DNA from: an uncultured Clostridia bacterium | GTDB lineage: Bacteria > Bacillota > Clostridia > Oscillospirales > Ruminococcaceae | Assembly: GCA_937892655.1 (NCBI GenBank) | Contig: CALBJC010000041.1 | Location: 1 to 30,445, forward strand | Reading direction: 5' to 3' | Length of the DNA stretch: 30,445 bases | Part shown: positions 23,485 through 30,445 of the stretch, in pieces | Position numbering within the stretch: position 1 is the stretch's first letter | How the letters are laid out: each line of letters opens with the position of its first letter | Made by a program: the position numbers and the translations under genes | Notes under the pieces: model-generated | The model's database searches: none | Told to the model about the DNA's origin: nothing | Seen by the model: the letters and a program-made list of their open reading frames with translations, nothing else

Positions 23485-25935
23485 TTAAATCTTATTTTTC
23501 TTTTTTGTTAACGTAACTACAGCTATATATCCTATGAATAATACAGCGCTTATTATTGAAATAATTATACCTGTATCAAGCCCTGATACGGTATAGATGA
23601 ACTCGATCGTATGGTCACCCTGCGGTACCTTTACTGCGCAAAGACCGTTAAATACATTTTCGATCTCAACTTCTTTTCCATCAACATAAGCTGTGAAGCT
23701 TTCATCATAAGGCACTGAGTAGAATACCAGGTTATCCCTTTCAAGATTTATTTTAGAAATAAATCCTTCGTCCGTAGGCTTGAAGTAGTAGCCTGATTGA
23801 GCCTTTCTGTTCTTACAATCGGTAATATAAGCTTCAACTGATGTATCATTGAATAACTCCTCGGGGAGAGGTGAAAGAATATCTGAGTATTTTTCAATCT
23901 GCTCTTCATCAAGCCAGATACCCTTCAATAACAGCATCTGTCTTTTGAATACGCCCTCATTCATTCTTTTTCTGTCAAATGAGCTTCTGTTAGCAAAAGG
24001 ACTGTTTTTGGTTTCATCATCAAGCTCTTTTTCTTTTGAAATGTCAATCTTAACAATGCTGCTTGAGTCAATGAAATAGTCAAACGTAAAGCCCATAGGG
24101 ATAAAGCACTCGTTTTCCAATACTATATATCTGTTGTTTACGATTATCTGTTTGTATGCGGCTGCTTTATGCTGTATGTTTTCAGGCTCAACTGTAACAC
24201 CGCCTGAAAGGAGCTTGTTGTAATACAGGTCATATTTACATGACAGGAATGTCGCAACAGGATAATCGTCCATATATAGATCGATATATGCAAATTTATC
24301 AATACCAATATCTGCCCAGAATCTGGTGACATTGCTGTGGATCATACTATTATAGTAACATATTGAAGGCATATTCCAGATCAGACTGCAGTTTGTTGTT
24401 TCGGCAGACCAGGTTGTTGTTCTGAAAAATTCGTCATCTTCAATTATTATTTCATTACCATCATTGTGTATTCTTGCAAGGTCTTTGTCGGTCTGTTCCC
24501 AATAGCCGTTTAGAGCAACAAAAAAGGTTTGCCCAAACATTGAAAAACAGCAGCATACAACAACTATCTTTACAAGATTTTTTCGTGAGATAAAGGATTT
24601 TTTGTCGTCAAGTTTAAGCTGATAAACAATAGCGAGCCCCAAAAGCCCGAATGCAAGGCAGTATATAAAATGGAATGCATAGCCTTCAAATTTATCGGTT
24701 ATCAGAAGATAAACCCAATATGCTGCAAACGCTGCTATCATAATAACAGATGTAAGTATCGGACCTTTGATTTTATATTCATCAAAGTCATCGAGAAATT
24801 TACCGGTCATCATAATCATTATAAGTACTGGCATGTAAATCCATCTAAGATAGACTATGGCGTTGAACATAACAAATGCACTGTTGAGTACAGGGATAGC
24901 CATTATTATTGCACATACATACAAAAGGTATGAATACCATTCTCTTTTGTTTTTCAGTAAAACCGATATAAAGCCAACTATGCCAAAAAGCGGAATATAT
25001 GCTGCCACTGAGTTACAGTCAATAGAGAAATGCGAGAATAACGAACCGTTATTACATATATCAGGCGGTAAAAAGAATGATTGAATTATTCTCGGAATTG
25101 TTTCTATCGGGAAATAGACAAAGGGATTTGAATCAAATATACTGATACTTGCCTTTGTATTGCTGGTTAATAATGTAAGGAATGTAGGCAGTAGTATAAA
25201 CGCTGTCATGCCGATGCCTGTTATGATTTCAAAAGCTATTTTGAAAAACAGCTTTATATCCATTTTGAATTCTTTCTTTGCAAGTTTTACAAAGAAGTAT
25301 ATTGCGATAAATAAGCAGTCGGCCCATAAGAAGAAGTAGTTTATAAAGCCTGCCAGCATAAGCGTTACCGCAAAAACAAAGCTTTTTCTTTCTTTTATAA
25401 GCAGGTCAAATGAAAGCAAAAGGAAAGGGAAGATAGCAAAACTGTCTGCAAACTGGAACACAAGATTGAAAACCATAACTCCAGAGTAAGCGTAAAGCAG
25501 ACCGCATATCAGCGCAGATGAATCCTTCTTTGTGTATCTTTTGCAGTACATACATGCGCCGAGTGACGCTGTACCGAAAACCGAAGCGTTTATGAATGTC
25601 ATAGCATAAATCAGCGCACTTTTCGGTACAAGCAGACCTAGCAAAATGAATGGACTTGTAAGTCCGTAGTAAGAGTAAGCTGTTATAAAGTTCATACCCA
25701 GGTCGCTTGTCATATCAAAAGTGGGCCAGCCGTTTCGCCAGTTATCAAGTATGTAATGCCAGAACGGAATATTCTGTGCCGAATAATCTCCGTAAACAAA
25801 GTATCTGAATTCAGATATCAGTAAAATCGGCAGAAACGAAACAATAAACAATATGAAGCTGTATAAAAATGCTTTCAGATATAGTTTCTTAACTGTACCA
25901 TCAGAGATAGTGCTGATCGTATTTGTATCACTCAA
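23485..25935 (-). CDS. YfhO-family polytopic membrane protein (GT-C glycosyltransferase-like)
   Basis: 816 residues. The start is TTG at 25935: a TGA stop lies directly before it in frame and the next Met is far downstream. About 12 hydrophobic segments occupy residues 20-470, with FVYGDYSAQNIPFWHYILDNW in the first extracytoplasmic loop and a WPTFDMTSDLGMNF motif like those in GT-C enzymes. A soluble extracytoplasmic domain (about 480-780) and a last TM (about 787-808) with a KKKNK tail follow. YfhO proteins in Bacillus and Listeria take part in glycosylating lipoteichoic acid or other wall polymers; the substrate here is unknown. The gene is alone, divergent from the serine hydrolase, with a promoter and terminator of its own. 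Confidence 0.9.
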   Translation of the reverse strand: MSDTNTISTISDGTVKKLYLKAFLYSFILFIVSFLPILLISEFRYFVYGDYSAQNIPFWHYILDNWRNGWPTFDMTSDLGMNFITAYSYYGLTSPFILLGLLVPKSALIYAMTFINASVFGTASLGACMYCKRYTKKDSSALICGLLYAYSGVMVFNLVFQFADSFAIFPFLLLSFDLLIKERKSFVFAVTLMLAGFINYFFLWADCLFIAIYFFVKLAKKEFKMDIKLFFKIAFEIITGIGMTAFILLPTFLTLLTSNTKASISIFDSNPFVYFPIETIPRIIQSFFLPPDICNNGSLFSHFSIDCNSVAAYIPLFGIVGFISVLLKNKREWYSYLLYVCAIIMAIPVLNSAFVMFNAIVYLRWIYMPVLIMIMMTGKFLDDFDEYKIKGPILTSVIMIAAFAAYWVYLLITDKFEGYAFHFIYCLAFGLLGLAIVYQLKLDDKKSFISRKNLVKIVVVCCCFSMFGQTFFVALNGYWEQTDKDLARIHNDGNEIIIEDDEFFRTTTWSAETTNCSLIWNMPSICYYNSMIHSNVTRFWADIGIDKFAYIDLYMDDYPVATFLSCKYDLYYNKLLSGGVTVEPENIQHKAAAYKQIIVNNRYIVLENECFIPMGFTFDYFIDSSSIVKIDISKEKELDDETKNSPFANRSSFDRKRMNEGVFKRQMLLLKGIWLDEEQIEKYSDILSPLPEELFNDTSVEAYITDCKNRKAQSGYYFKPTDEGFISKINLERDNLVFYSVPYDESFTAYVDGKEVEIENVFNGLCAVKVPQGDHTIEFIYTVSGLDTGIIISIISAVLFIGYIAVVTLTKKKNKI

Positions 25936-25973
25936 TCATATTCAACCTCATTTCTATAAAATAAACCTATTAA

Positions 25974-26002
25974 ATTTTACCACAGCAAATATGAATTGTC
26001 AA
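25974..26002 (-). promoter_or_regulatory. Promoter of the YfhO-family gene
   Basis: On the minus strand, TTGACA (25997-26002), 17-base spacer, TAAAAT (25974-25979). Confidence 0.75.
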
Positions 26003-26032
26003 TTAAATGAGAGCTTTTATAAAGTTATATAC

Positions 26033-26061
26033 TTGAAATCCTGCGAGTATTGATGTAAAAT
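26033..26061 (+). promoter_or_regulatory. Promoter of the serine hydrolase-azlCD operon
   Basis: TTGAAA (26033-26038), 17-base spacer, TAAAAT (26056-26061), about 40 bases before the ATG at 26101. Confidence 0.65.
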
Positions 26062-26100
26062 AGAAGTGTTTGGGAATTTACAAAAGAAAGCGGTGTAGAA

Positions 26101-27270
26101 ATGATTGATAATAAGTATTCACAGATGATAAACGAGCTTGTCTCAAAAGTGGTTGAAAATGGCGAATATGCAGGCGTTTCCTGCTGTGTTTTGAAAGACG
26201 GCAAAGAGTATTTCAAGGGTGCTTGGGGTATGGCTGATATCGAGCGTGGAATCACAATGCAGACAAACTCTATTTTCAGAGCGCATTCTCTTTCAAAGGT
26301 AATAACCTCTGTAGCTGTTATGAAGCTGTTTGAGCAGGGCAAGCTTGACCTTAATTACTGTGCGTCATGGTATCTTGACGGCTTTAAAAATCAGCAGGTT
26401 TTAACAGATAACGGTCTTGTGCCTGCAAACAGAGATGTTACTATCAAGGATTTACTTAATATGACATCCGGCTGTGTTTATCCTGACGGCGACGCTGCAG
26501 GTCAGAAGATGGGCGAGGTTTTCTGGAAAGCAGAGCAGGCTCATAATGAAGGTAACCCAATTGATACTATCGAAATGGCAAACAGAATAGGCAGATCTCC
26601 TCTTTGCTGTCAGCCAGGTGAAAAGTGGCATTATGGTACATCTGCCGACATTCTTGGTGCGATAGTTGAAATCATCACAAAGAAAAAATATGATGATTTT
26701 TTAAGAGAAGAGATCTTCAAGCCGCTTGGCATGAATGATACGGGCTTTTATGTGCCTGATGATAAAAAGAACAGATTTACTCAGCTTTATGATTATCCGC
26801 AGGGTAAGCCTGTACCATTTAAAGGTAGCTTTTTGGGCCTTTATAATTACGATAGCCGTCCTGCTTTTATTTCAGGCGGTGCGGGCGTTGTAACAACCGC
26901 TGAGGATTATGCAAAATTTGCGGCTATGCTTGCAAACGGCGGTGAGTATAACGGCGTCAGAATTTTAAGCAAAAAGACAGTGGAATTTATGGCAACAGAT
27001 AATCTGACAGAAGAGCAGAAGGTTGAGTATAAAACATGGGTATCCTGCTTTGGTTATAGCTATGGCAATCTCTGCCGTATCCTGACAGATAAAACCGTCG
27101 CTTCAACCTTAGCCCCGCTCGGTGAGTTTGGCTGGGATGGCTGGGCAGGTGCATATGCAAGTATAAACCGTGATGACAATCTTGCGTTTACTCTGTTTGT
27201 TCAGCGTTGCGGTGCAGGTACATCAGATATCGCGAGACGAGTAAAAAACATCGTTTTATCCTCGCTTTAA
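26101..27270 (+). CDS. Beta-lactamase-fold serine hydrolase (class C/esterase-like)
   Basis: 389 residues of the PF00144 beta-lactamase/transpeptidase-like family. The nucleophile motif SxxK is S63-K66 in FRAHSLSKVI, and the second motif is Y178 in HYGTSADILG (Y-G-T where many have Y-x-N). Near the C-terminus GWDGWAGAY replaces the common HxG-type motif. No signal peptide, so probably cytoplasmic: more likely an esterase or peptidase than an antibiotic-resistance enzyme. The ribosome site is weak (AAAGAAAGCGG). It heads an operon, with azlC 13 bases after its stop; the link between the two activities is unclear. Confidence 0.88.
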   Translation: MIDNKYSQMINELVSKVVENGEYAGVSCCVLKDGKEYFKGAWGMADIERGITMQTNSIFRAHSLSKVITSVAVMKLFEQGKLDLNYCASWYLDGFKNQQVLTDNGLVPANRDVTIKDLLNMTSGCVYPDGDAAGQKMGEVFWKAEQAHNEGNPIDTIEMANRIGRSPLCCQPGEKWHYGTSADILGAIVEIITKKKYDDFLREEIFKPLGMNDTGFYVPDDKKNRFTQLYDYPQGKPVPFKGSFLGLYNYDSRPAFISGGAGVVTTAEDYAKFAAMLANGGEYNGVRILSKKTVEFMATDNLTEEQKVEYKTWVSCFGYSYGNLCRILTDKTVASTLAPLGEFGWDGWAGAYASINRDDNLAFTLFVQRCGAGTSDIARRVKNIVLSSL

Positions 27271-27283
27271 AGGAGATATAAAA

Positions 27284-27994
27284 TTGGAACAAAACAGTTT
27301 CAGAAAAGGCATTGTTGATGGCATACCTATTTGTCTTGGTTACATATCGGTATCCTTTACATTTGGTCTTGCCTGCGTTTCGGCTGATATTCCGCTATGG
27401 ATAGCAGTTTTGATTTCAATGACAAATCTGACTTCTGCAGGTCAGTTTGCAGGCCTTACAATTATTACAGCCTCAGGCGGGCTTATTGAAATGGCAATGA
27501 CACAGTTGATTATAAACTTAAGATACTCGCTTATGTCATTGTCGTTATCTCAGAGATTAGGGGAGTCTGTAAAAACAAAGCATCGCTTTGCAATAGCTTT
27601 TTTCAATACAGATGAAATATTTGCAGTAGCTTCATCGCAGGCAAAGAATGTTGGCAAAAGCTATATGGCGGGCTTAGCGCTTACTCCGTATTTTGGTTGG
27701 GCGCTCGGTACATTTATGGGAGCGGCTCTTTCATCGATACTGCCAGAAAATATCGCAACCTCTCTTGGCGTTGCAATATACGGTATGTTTCTGGCTATCA
27801 TAATTCCTCCAGCTAAAAAGAACAAAAGCGTTTTTGTAGTAGTGATCTGTGCGGTAGTGCTCAGCAGTATTATTTACTATCTGCCTGCGCTCTCATTCAT
27901 TTCATCAGGATTTTCTATCATCATCTGCGCTGTAGTGGCAGCGGCGCTCGGCGCAGTACTATTCCCTGTAGAGTCAGGAGGTAGTGAAACATGA
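27284..27994 (+). CDS. azlC: AzlC-family branched-chain amino acid exporter, large subunit
   Basis: 236 residues, typical of AzlC, with about seven hydrophobic segments. The N-terminus FRKGIVDGIPICLGYISVSF matches the family, as does MTNLTSAGQFAGL and MTQLIINLRYSLMSLSLSQR in the core. AzlC with AzlD exports branched-chain amino acids, and mutations give 4-azaleucine resistance in Bacillus. The start is TTG at 27284, 5-6 bases after AAAGGAG. Its stop overlaps the azlD start by four bases (ATGA). Confidence 0.93.
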   Translation: MEQNSFRKGIVDGIPICLGYISVSFTFGLACVSADIPLWIAVLISMTNLTSAGQFAGLTIITASGGLIEMAMTQLIINLRYSLMSLSLSQRLGESVKTKHRFAIAFFNTDEIFAVASSQAKNVGKSYMAGLALTPYFGWALGTFMGAALSSILPENIATSLGVAIYGMFLAIIIPPAKKNKSVFVVVICAVVLSSIIYYLPALSFISSGFSIIICAVVAAALGAVLFPVESGGSET

Positions 27995-28314
27995 TGAATA
28001 TTTCTACGATGCTTATTTACATTGCGGTAATGGCGATAGTTACATATCTTGTCAGAATGCTGCCGCTGGTATTTATGAAGAAAAAGATAGAAAACAGATT
28101 TATAAAATCGTTTCTCTATTACGTGCCTTACGCAGTGCTTGCCGCTATGACATTCCCTGCGATTTTATATGCAACATCATCGGTAATTTCGGCAGTAGTC
28201 GGTCTTGTAATTGCGCTTGTTCTTGCGTATTTTGAAAGAAGTCTTATAATAGTTGCACTCTCGTCCTGCTTAGGTGTTTTGCTGACAGAAATATTGTTGC
28301 AACAAATAAAGTGA
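27991..28314 (+). CDS. azlD: AzlD-family branched-chain amino acid exporter, small subunit
   Basis: 107 residues with four hydrophobic helices and the AzlD pattern: YLVRMLPLVF near the start, FLYYVPYAVLAAMTFPAIL in the middle. It overlaps azlC by four bases, so the pair is translationally coupled; AGGAGG serves as ribosome site. It probably completes the two-subunit exporter. The leu operon is elsewhere in the window, and no shared operator was found. Confidence 0.92.
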   Translation: MMNISTMLIYIAVMAIVTYLVRMLPLVFMKKKIENRFIKSFLYYVPYAVLAAMTFPAILYATSSVISAVVGLVIALVLAYFERSLIIVALSSCLGVLLTEILLQQIK

Positions 28315-28320
28315 ATTTTG

Positions 28321-28349
28321 TTGACAAGAGTGCTGTAATGTGTTACTAT
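28321..28349 (+). promoter_or_regulatory. Promoter with no protein gene directly behind it
   Basis: TTGACA (28321-28326), 17-base spacer, TACTAT (28344-28349), just after azlD. The predicted start (near 28356) is over 400 bases before the next CDS, which has its own promoter. Confidence 0.6.
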
Positions 28350-28355
28350 ATTAGT

Positions 28356-28465
28356 GGGATAAATCACTCCGTTTGTAACGGAGTGGTTTTTAAACCGAAA
28401 AAGCGCTTTAGTCATTTAAAGGGCTAATCGGTTACAAGGCGTCAGCCTTATAGGGTTTGTAATTT
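28356..28465 (+). ncRNA. Candidate structured small RNA, family unknown
   Basis: By eye, three helices follow the promoter. Helix 1: CACTCCGTT (28365-28373) with AACGGAGTG (28377-28385), then five T's, which alone could be a terminator. Helix 2: AACCGA (28393-28398) with TCGGTT (28428-28433), enclosing a hairpin AGCGCTTTA (28402-28410)/TAAAGGGCT (28417-28425). Helix 3: AAGGC (28436-28440)/GCCTT (28445-28449). TTACAA (28432-28437) could alternatively pair with TTGTAA (28457-28462), so two folds compete. I do not recognise a named RNA family or riboswitch. Confidence 0.35.
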
Positions 28466-28489
28466 TCTTTTCATTTTCATGATATTTTC

Positions 28490-28524
28490 GTCAACCCGAC
28501 CTTCATTATGAAGGTCGGGTTGAC
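28490..28524. repeat. Perfect 15-base inverted repeat without T-tract
   Basis: GTCAACCCGACCTTC (28490-28504) and its exact complement (28510-28524) with an ATTAT loop. Neither flank has a run of T's, so it is not a standard terminator on either strand; it may still stall or end transcription, or be a protein site. Confidence 0.75.
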
Positions 28525-28530
28525 AATTTA

Positions 28531-28556
28531 TATAGAAATATTTTATAGAAATATTT
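28531..28556 (+). repeat. Tandem 13-base direct repeat
   Basis: TATAGAAATATTT occurs twice in immediate succession (28531-28543 and 28544-28556). Function unknown. Confidence 0.8.
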
Positions 28557-28593
28557 TTTCTTAATGATATAAACTGTTGAAAACACAGATAAA

Positions 28594-28607
28594 TGTAAAC
28601 GTTTTCT
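28594..28607. promoter_or_regulatory. cre-like site upstream of the 28775 gene
   Basis: TGTAAACGTTTTCT matches the cre consensus at 13 of 14 positions (final T instead of A). It lies about 80 bases upstream of the -35. Confidence 0.45.
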
Positions 28608-28685
28608 GTTAAACATGCACAAAAAATGAACTAAAATTTTGGCTCGATAAAAATGAATTTTTGGCTAAAAAGTTTAAATAAGGTA

Positions 28686-28736
28686 TTGAAAACTAGCAAT
28701 GTAAGTGATATAATGTGAAAGAACGGTAAAGTCCGT
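28686..28736 (+). promoter_or_regulatory. Promoter and leader palindrome of the 28775 gene
   Basis: TTGAAA (28686-28691), 17-base spacer, TGA-TATAAT (TATAAT 28709-28714). At the expected start is ACGG (28723-28726) ... CCGT (28733-28736). Spacing, hexamers and the ACGG-N6-CCGT element are repeated in front of the 29833 gene. Confidence 0.8.
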
Positions 28737-28774
28737 CAATACTTTATTTATCTCATTATATGGAGGAGATTACA

Positions 28775-29533
28775 ATGACAATGAAGAAGATTCTTGCAGC
28801 AGTTGCTGCAACAGCTATCGCAGGTTCTGCAATGGCTACAATGGCATTCGCAGCTGACGTTATCGACTTTGAAAACGGCTCATTTGATGGTATCGAAATG
28901 AACATCGATGAAGGTGCTGACTCATCAGTTCTTTCAATCGTTGATTTCAACGGCTCAAAGGCTCTCAAGGTTGACGTTCAGGATTGCTCATTAGTTCCAA
29001 AGGTTAAGATGAACCTCACAAAGCTCGTTCCTGCAGACAAGTTAGACGAAATCCTTAAGATCACATTCGATGCTACAATCGAAGCTAAGGATGGCGTTAC
29101 ACCTCCAGGTTGGGGCGGCGGCGCTATCGGTACTCAGGGTACAGATGCTCCAGCATGGAACCAGTCAGACTGGACACTCGAAGAATACACAAACCCAGTT
29201 TCAGCTACAGCTACACTCGAAAGAGCATTGCTCCCAATCCCAGGCGAACTCTTCGTTGACGGTGACGATGGTGCACACGCTATGTTCATGAGATGGGGTA
29301 CAGAAGTTCCTTACAACATGTACATCGACAACATCAAGTTCCTTGATAAGGATGGCAACGCTATCGAAGTAACAGTTGCTGACGCTCCTGCAGCTGGCGG
29401 TACAGACGCTCCTGCAGCTGGCGGCGATACATCAGCTCCTGCTGGTGGCGCTAACACAGGTGTTGCTCCAGTTGCTGCTCTCGCAGTAGCTACACTTGCT
29501 GGTGCTGCTCTTGTTGCTTCAAAGAAGAGATAA
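28775..29533 (+). CDS. Secreted surface protein, putative beta-sandwich domain with NTG/TM/KKR anchor
   Basis: 252 residues. The start is ATG at 28775 behind GGAGGAG; an in-frame ATG at 28760 is part of that ribosome site. A signal peptide (MTMKKILAAVAATAIAGSAM) ends after AFA. The mature domain (about 28-205) begins VIDFENGSFDG and ends MYIDNIKFLDKDGNAIEV, a pattern common in jelly-roll carbohydrate-binding modules; I cannot assign a CBM family. A short Pro/Ala/Gly linker with APAAGGTD repeats precedes the anchor, NTG plus hydrophobic segment plus KKR, near-identical to that of the 7123 gene. All ten Asn codons are AAC. Own promoter and terminator. The next gene is a tandem paralogue. Probably an abundant wall or membrane-anchored protein; glycan binding is inferred from shape alone. 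Confidence 0.85.
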   Translation: MTMKKILAAVAATAIAGSAMATMAFAADVIDFENGSFDGIEMNIDEGADSSVLSIVDFNGSKALKVDVQDCSLVPKVKMNLTKLVPADKLDEILKITFDATIEAKDGVTPPGWGGGAIGTQGTDAPAWNQSDWTLEEYTNPVSATATLERALLPIPGELFVDGDDGAHAMFMRWGTEVPYNMYIDNIKFLDKDGNAIEVTVADAPAAGGTDAPAAGGDTSAPAGGANTGVAPVAALAVATLAGAALVASKKR

Positions 29534-29566
29534 TTTTTAGCTCTTATTTGAATTAAAAAGCAAATC

Positions 29567-29594
29567 AAACCGCTCTCTTATGAGGGCGGTTTTT
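29567..29594 (+). terminator. Terminator of the 28775 gene
   Basis: AAACCGCTCTC (29567-29577) pairs with GAGGGCGGTTT (29582-29592) with one wobble pair, followed by T's. Confidence 0.9.
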
Positions 29595-29746
29595 GTTTTT
29601 AGTTAATATAAATTAAGTGAATAAAAGCTGCGATATTCCTTATACTATAGGGCTTTTGCACTTTGATTATAATAATTTGCACAAAAAAATAGCTAAAATT
29701 TCGGCTTAATATATTTCTATCTAAGCTAAAAAGTTGAAAATAGGAC

Positions 29747-29796
29747 TTGAAATCTTAAAAAGTTAGTGATATAATAGTAATAACGGAAAAGTCCGT
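29747..29796 (+). promoter_or_regulatory. Promoter and leader palindrome of the 29833 gene
   Basis: TTGAAA (29747-29752), 17-base spacer, TGA-TATAAT (TATAAT 29770-29775), then ACGG (29783-29786) and CCGT (29793-29796), as in the preceding paralogue. Confidence 0.8.
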
Positions 29797-29832
29797 ATTA
29801 ACTTAATTTATCTCGATTTGGAGGAGATTAAA

Positions 29833-30445
29833 ATGACAATGAAGAAGATTCTTGCAGCAGTAGCTGCAACAGCTATCGCAGGTTCTGCAATGGCTACAAT
29901 GGCTTTCGCAGCTGACGTTATCGACTTCGAAAACGGTTCATACGCTGGTATCGAAATGCACTTAGACGATGGTGCTGACCCATCAGTTCTCTCAATCGTT
30001 GATTTCAACGGTTCAAAGGCTCTCAAGGTTGACGTTCAGGACGTTGCTAACGTTCCTAAGGTTAAGTTCCTTGTTGCTAACCTCGTTAACGCTGATGCTG
30101 TTGCTGACATTGCTAAGATCGAATTTGATCTTACAGTAGAAGCTAAGGACGGCGTTACACCTCCAGGCTGGATGGGTGGCGCAGTTGGTTCTGCAGGTAC
30201 AGACAACCAGAACCCAGCATGGTCAGACCAGGCTTGGGAAGGCGGCGAATACGAAGCTGCTGTTTCACAGACAATGGCTGTTTCTAAGACATTGCTCCCA
30301 ATCCCAACAGAACGTTTCTCAGTAGGCGACGCTGGCGCTCACTTCTTACTTATGAGATGGGCTACAGAAGTTCCATACAACATGTACATCGATAACGTTA
30401 AGTTCTACGATAACGATGGCAACGCTATGGAAGTAACAGTTCCAG
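29833..30445 (+). CDS. Paralogue of the 28775 surface protein, cut by window edge
   Basis: I translated this by hand from ATG at 29833 (GGAGGAG 7 bases upstream); 204 codons are visible and the frame is open at the edge. The signal peptide is identical in sequence to that of the 28775 protein (MTMKKILAAVAATAIAGSAM, AFA cleavage). The mature domain is clearly homologous: VIDFENGSYAGIEM at its start, SIVDFNGSKALKVDVQD, EAKDGVTPPGW, then MRWATEVPYNMYIDNVKF. Divergent loops lie between. The tail with the anchor must be beyond the edge. Asn codons are again AAC. A recent tandem duplication followed by divergence in the loops explains the pair; more copies may follow to the right. Confidence 0.85.
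   Translation, partial: MTMKKILAAVAATAIAGSAMATMAFAADVIDFENGSYAGIEMHLDDGADPSVLSIVDFNGSKALKVDVQDVANVPKVKFLVANLVNADAVADIAKIEFDLTVEAKDGVTPPGWMGGAVGSAGTDNQNPAWSDQAWEGGEYEAAVSQTMAVSKTLLPIPTERFSVGDAGAHFLLMRWATEVPYNMYIDNVKFYDNDGNAMEVTVP

Larger units (their letters stand above)
28315..28774. other. Intergenic region between azlD and the 28775 gene (460 bases)
   Basis: No protein gene of plausible size is visible. It holds a consensus-like promoter (28321-28349), a foldable stretch (28356-28465), a perfect 15-base inverted repeat (28490-28524), tandem 13-base repeats (28531-28556), a cre-like site (28594-28607) and the promoter and leader of the next gene. Confidence 0.75.
29534..29832. other. Intergenic region between the tandem paralogues (299 bases)
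   Basis: Contains the terminator of the first gene, then an AT-rich stretch with blocks resembling the region before the first gene (tgcacaaaaaa, ctaaaattt, gctaaaaagtt), then the promoter and leader of the second. No gene seen. Confidence 0.75.

Noticed and set aside
26025..26342. Minus-strand open frame opposite the serine hydrolase start
   Set aside because: No ribosome site and it covers a promoter and a well-supported gene; no recognisable protein features.
28760..28762. ATG at 28760 as start of the first tandem surface protein
   Set aside because: It overlaps the GGAGGAG ribosome site itself; ATG at 28775 has correct spacing and starts the signal peptide.

Overview
The window looks like a chromosomal segment of a Gram-positive, anaerobic Clostridia, most likely an Oscillospiraceae/Ruminococcus-type gut bacterium. 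The clues are a clear spo0A, a dockerin-bearing secreted protein, GatCAB amidotransferase, consensus sigma-A promoters with TTGACA/TATAAT boxes 17 bases apart, strong GGAGG ribosome sites, occasional TTG starts and a catabolite-repression (cre) site. I see no tRNA, rRNA, CRISPR array, transposase or phage gene, so this is ordinary host chromosome with several surface-protein genes embedded in it.

Layout. 1-2841 (minus): an operon of two Tim44-like/zinc-ribbon membrane proteins and an SPFH-domain protein cut by the left edge. 3021-5250 (minus): spo0A, with candidate Spo0A boxes upstream, and a PrsA-like foldase lipoprotein. 5438-6951 (plus): glycerophosphodiester phosphodiesterase and a short-chain dehydrogenase. 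7123-7770: a small, probably very highly expressed surface protein. 7878-11027: gatCAB. 11095-13086: a secreted transglutaminase-like protein with three InlB-type repeats and a dockerin. 13125-17317: a LysR regulator divergent from leuC-(Dabb)-leuD-leuB, with one palindromic operator carrying both -10 boxes. 17426-20071: a calcium-type P-type ATPase. 20087-22327 (minus): a DUF2975 / XRE regulator / DUF4173 membrane cassette. 22850-23371: an orphan type IV pilin with a rich upstream control region. 23485-25935 (minus): YfhO-family membrane protein. 26101-28314: serine hydrolase and azlCD. 28321-28560: a promoter, a foldable possible small RNA and a long perfect inverted repeat. 28775 to the right edge: two tandem paralogous surface proteins.

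How it hangs together. The housekeeping blocks (gatCAB, leuCDB, spo0A, Ca-ATPase) are conventional. The distinctive content is extracytoplasmic: a dockerin protein, a pilin under a perfect cre site, and three proteins with near-identical N-terminal signal peptides and, where complete, C-terminal anchors. Those three and the pilin use almost only AAC for Asn, unlike their neighbours, which points to a set of very abundant surface proteins. Carbon-source control and surface attachment to polysaccharide are a reasonable inference, but substrates are not visible from sequence.
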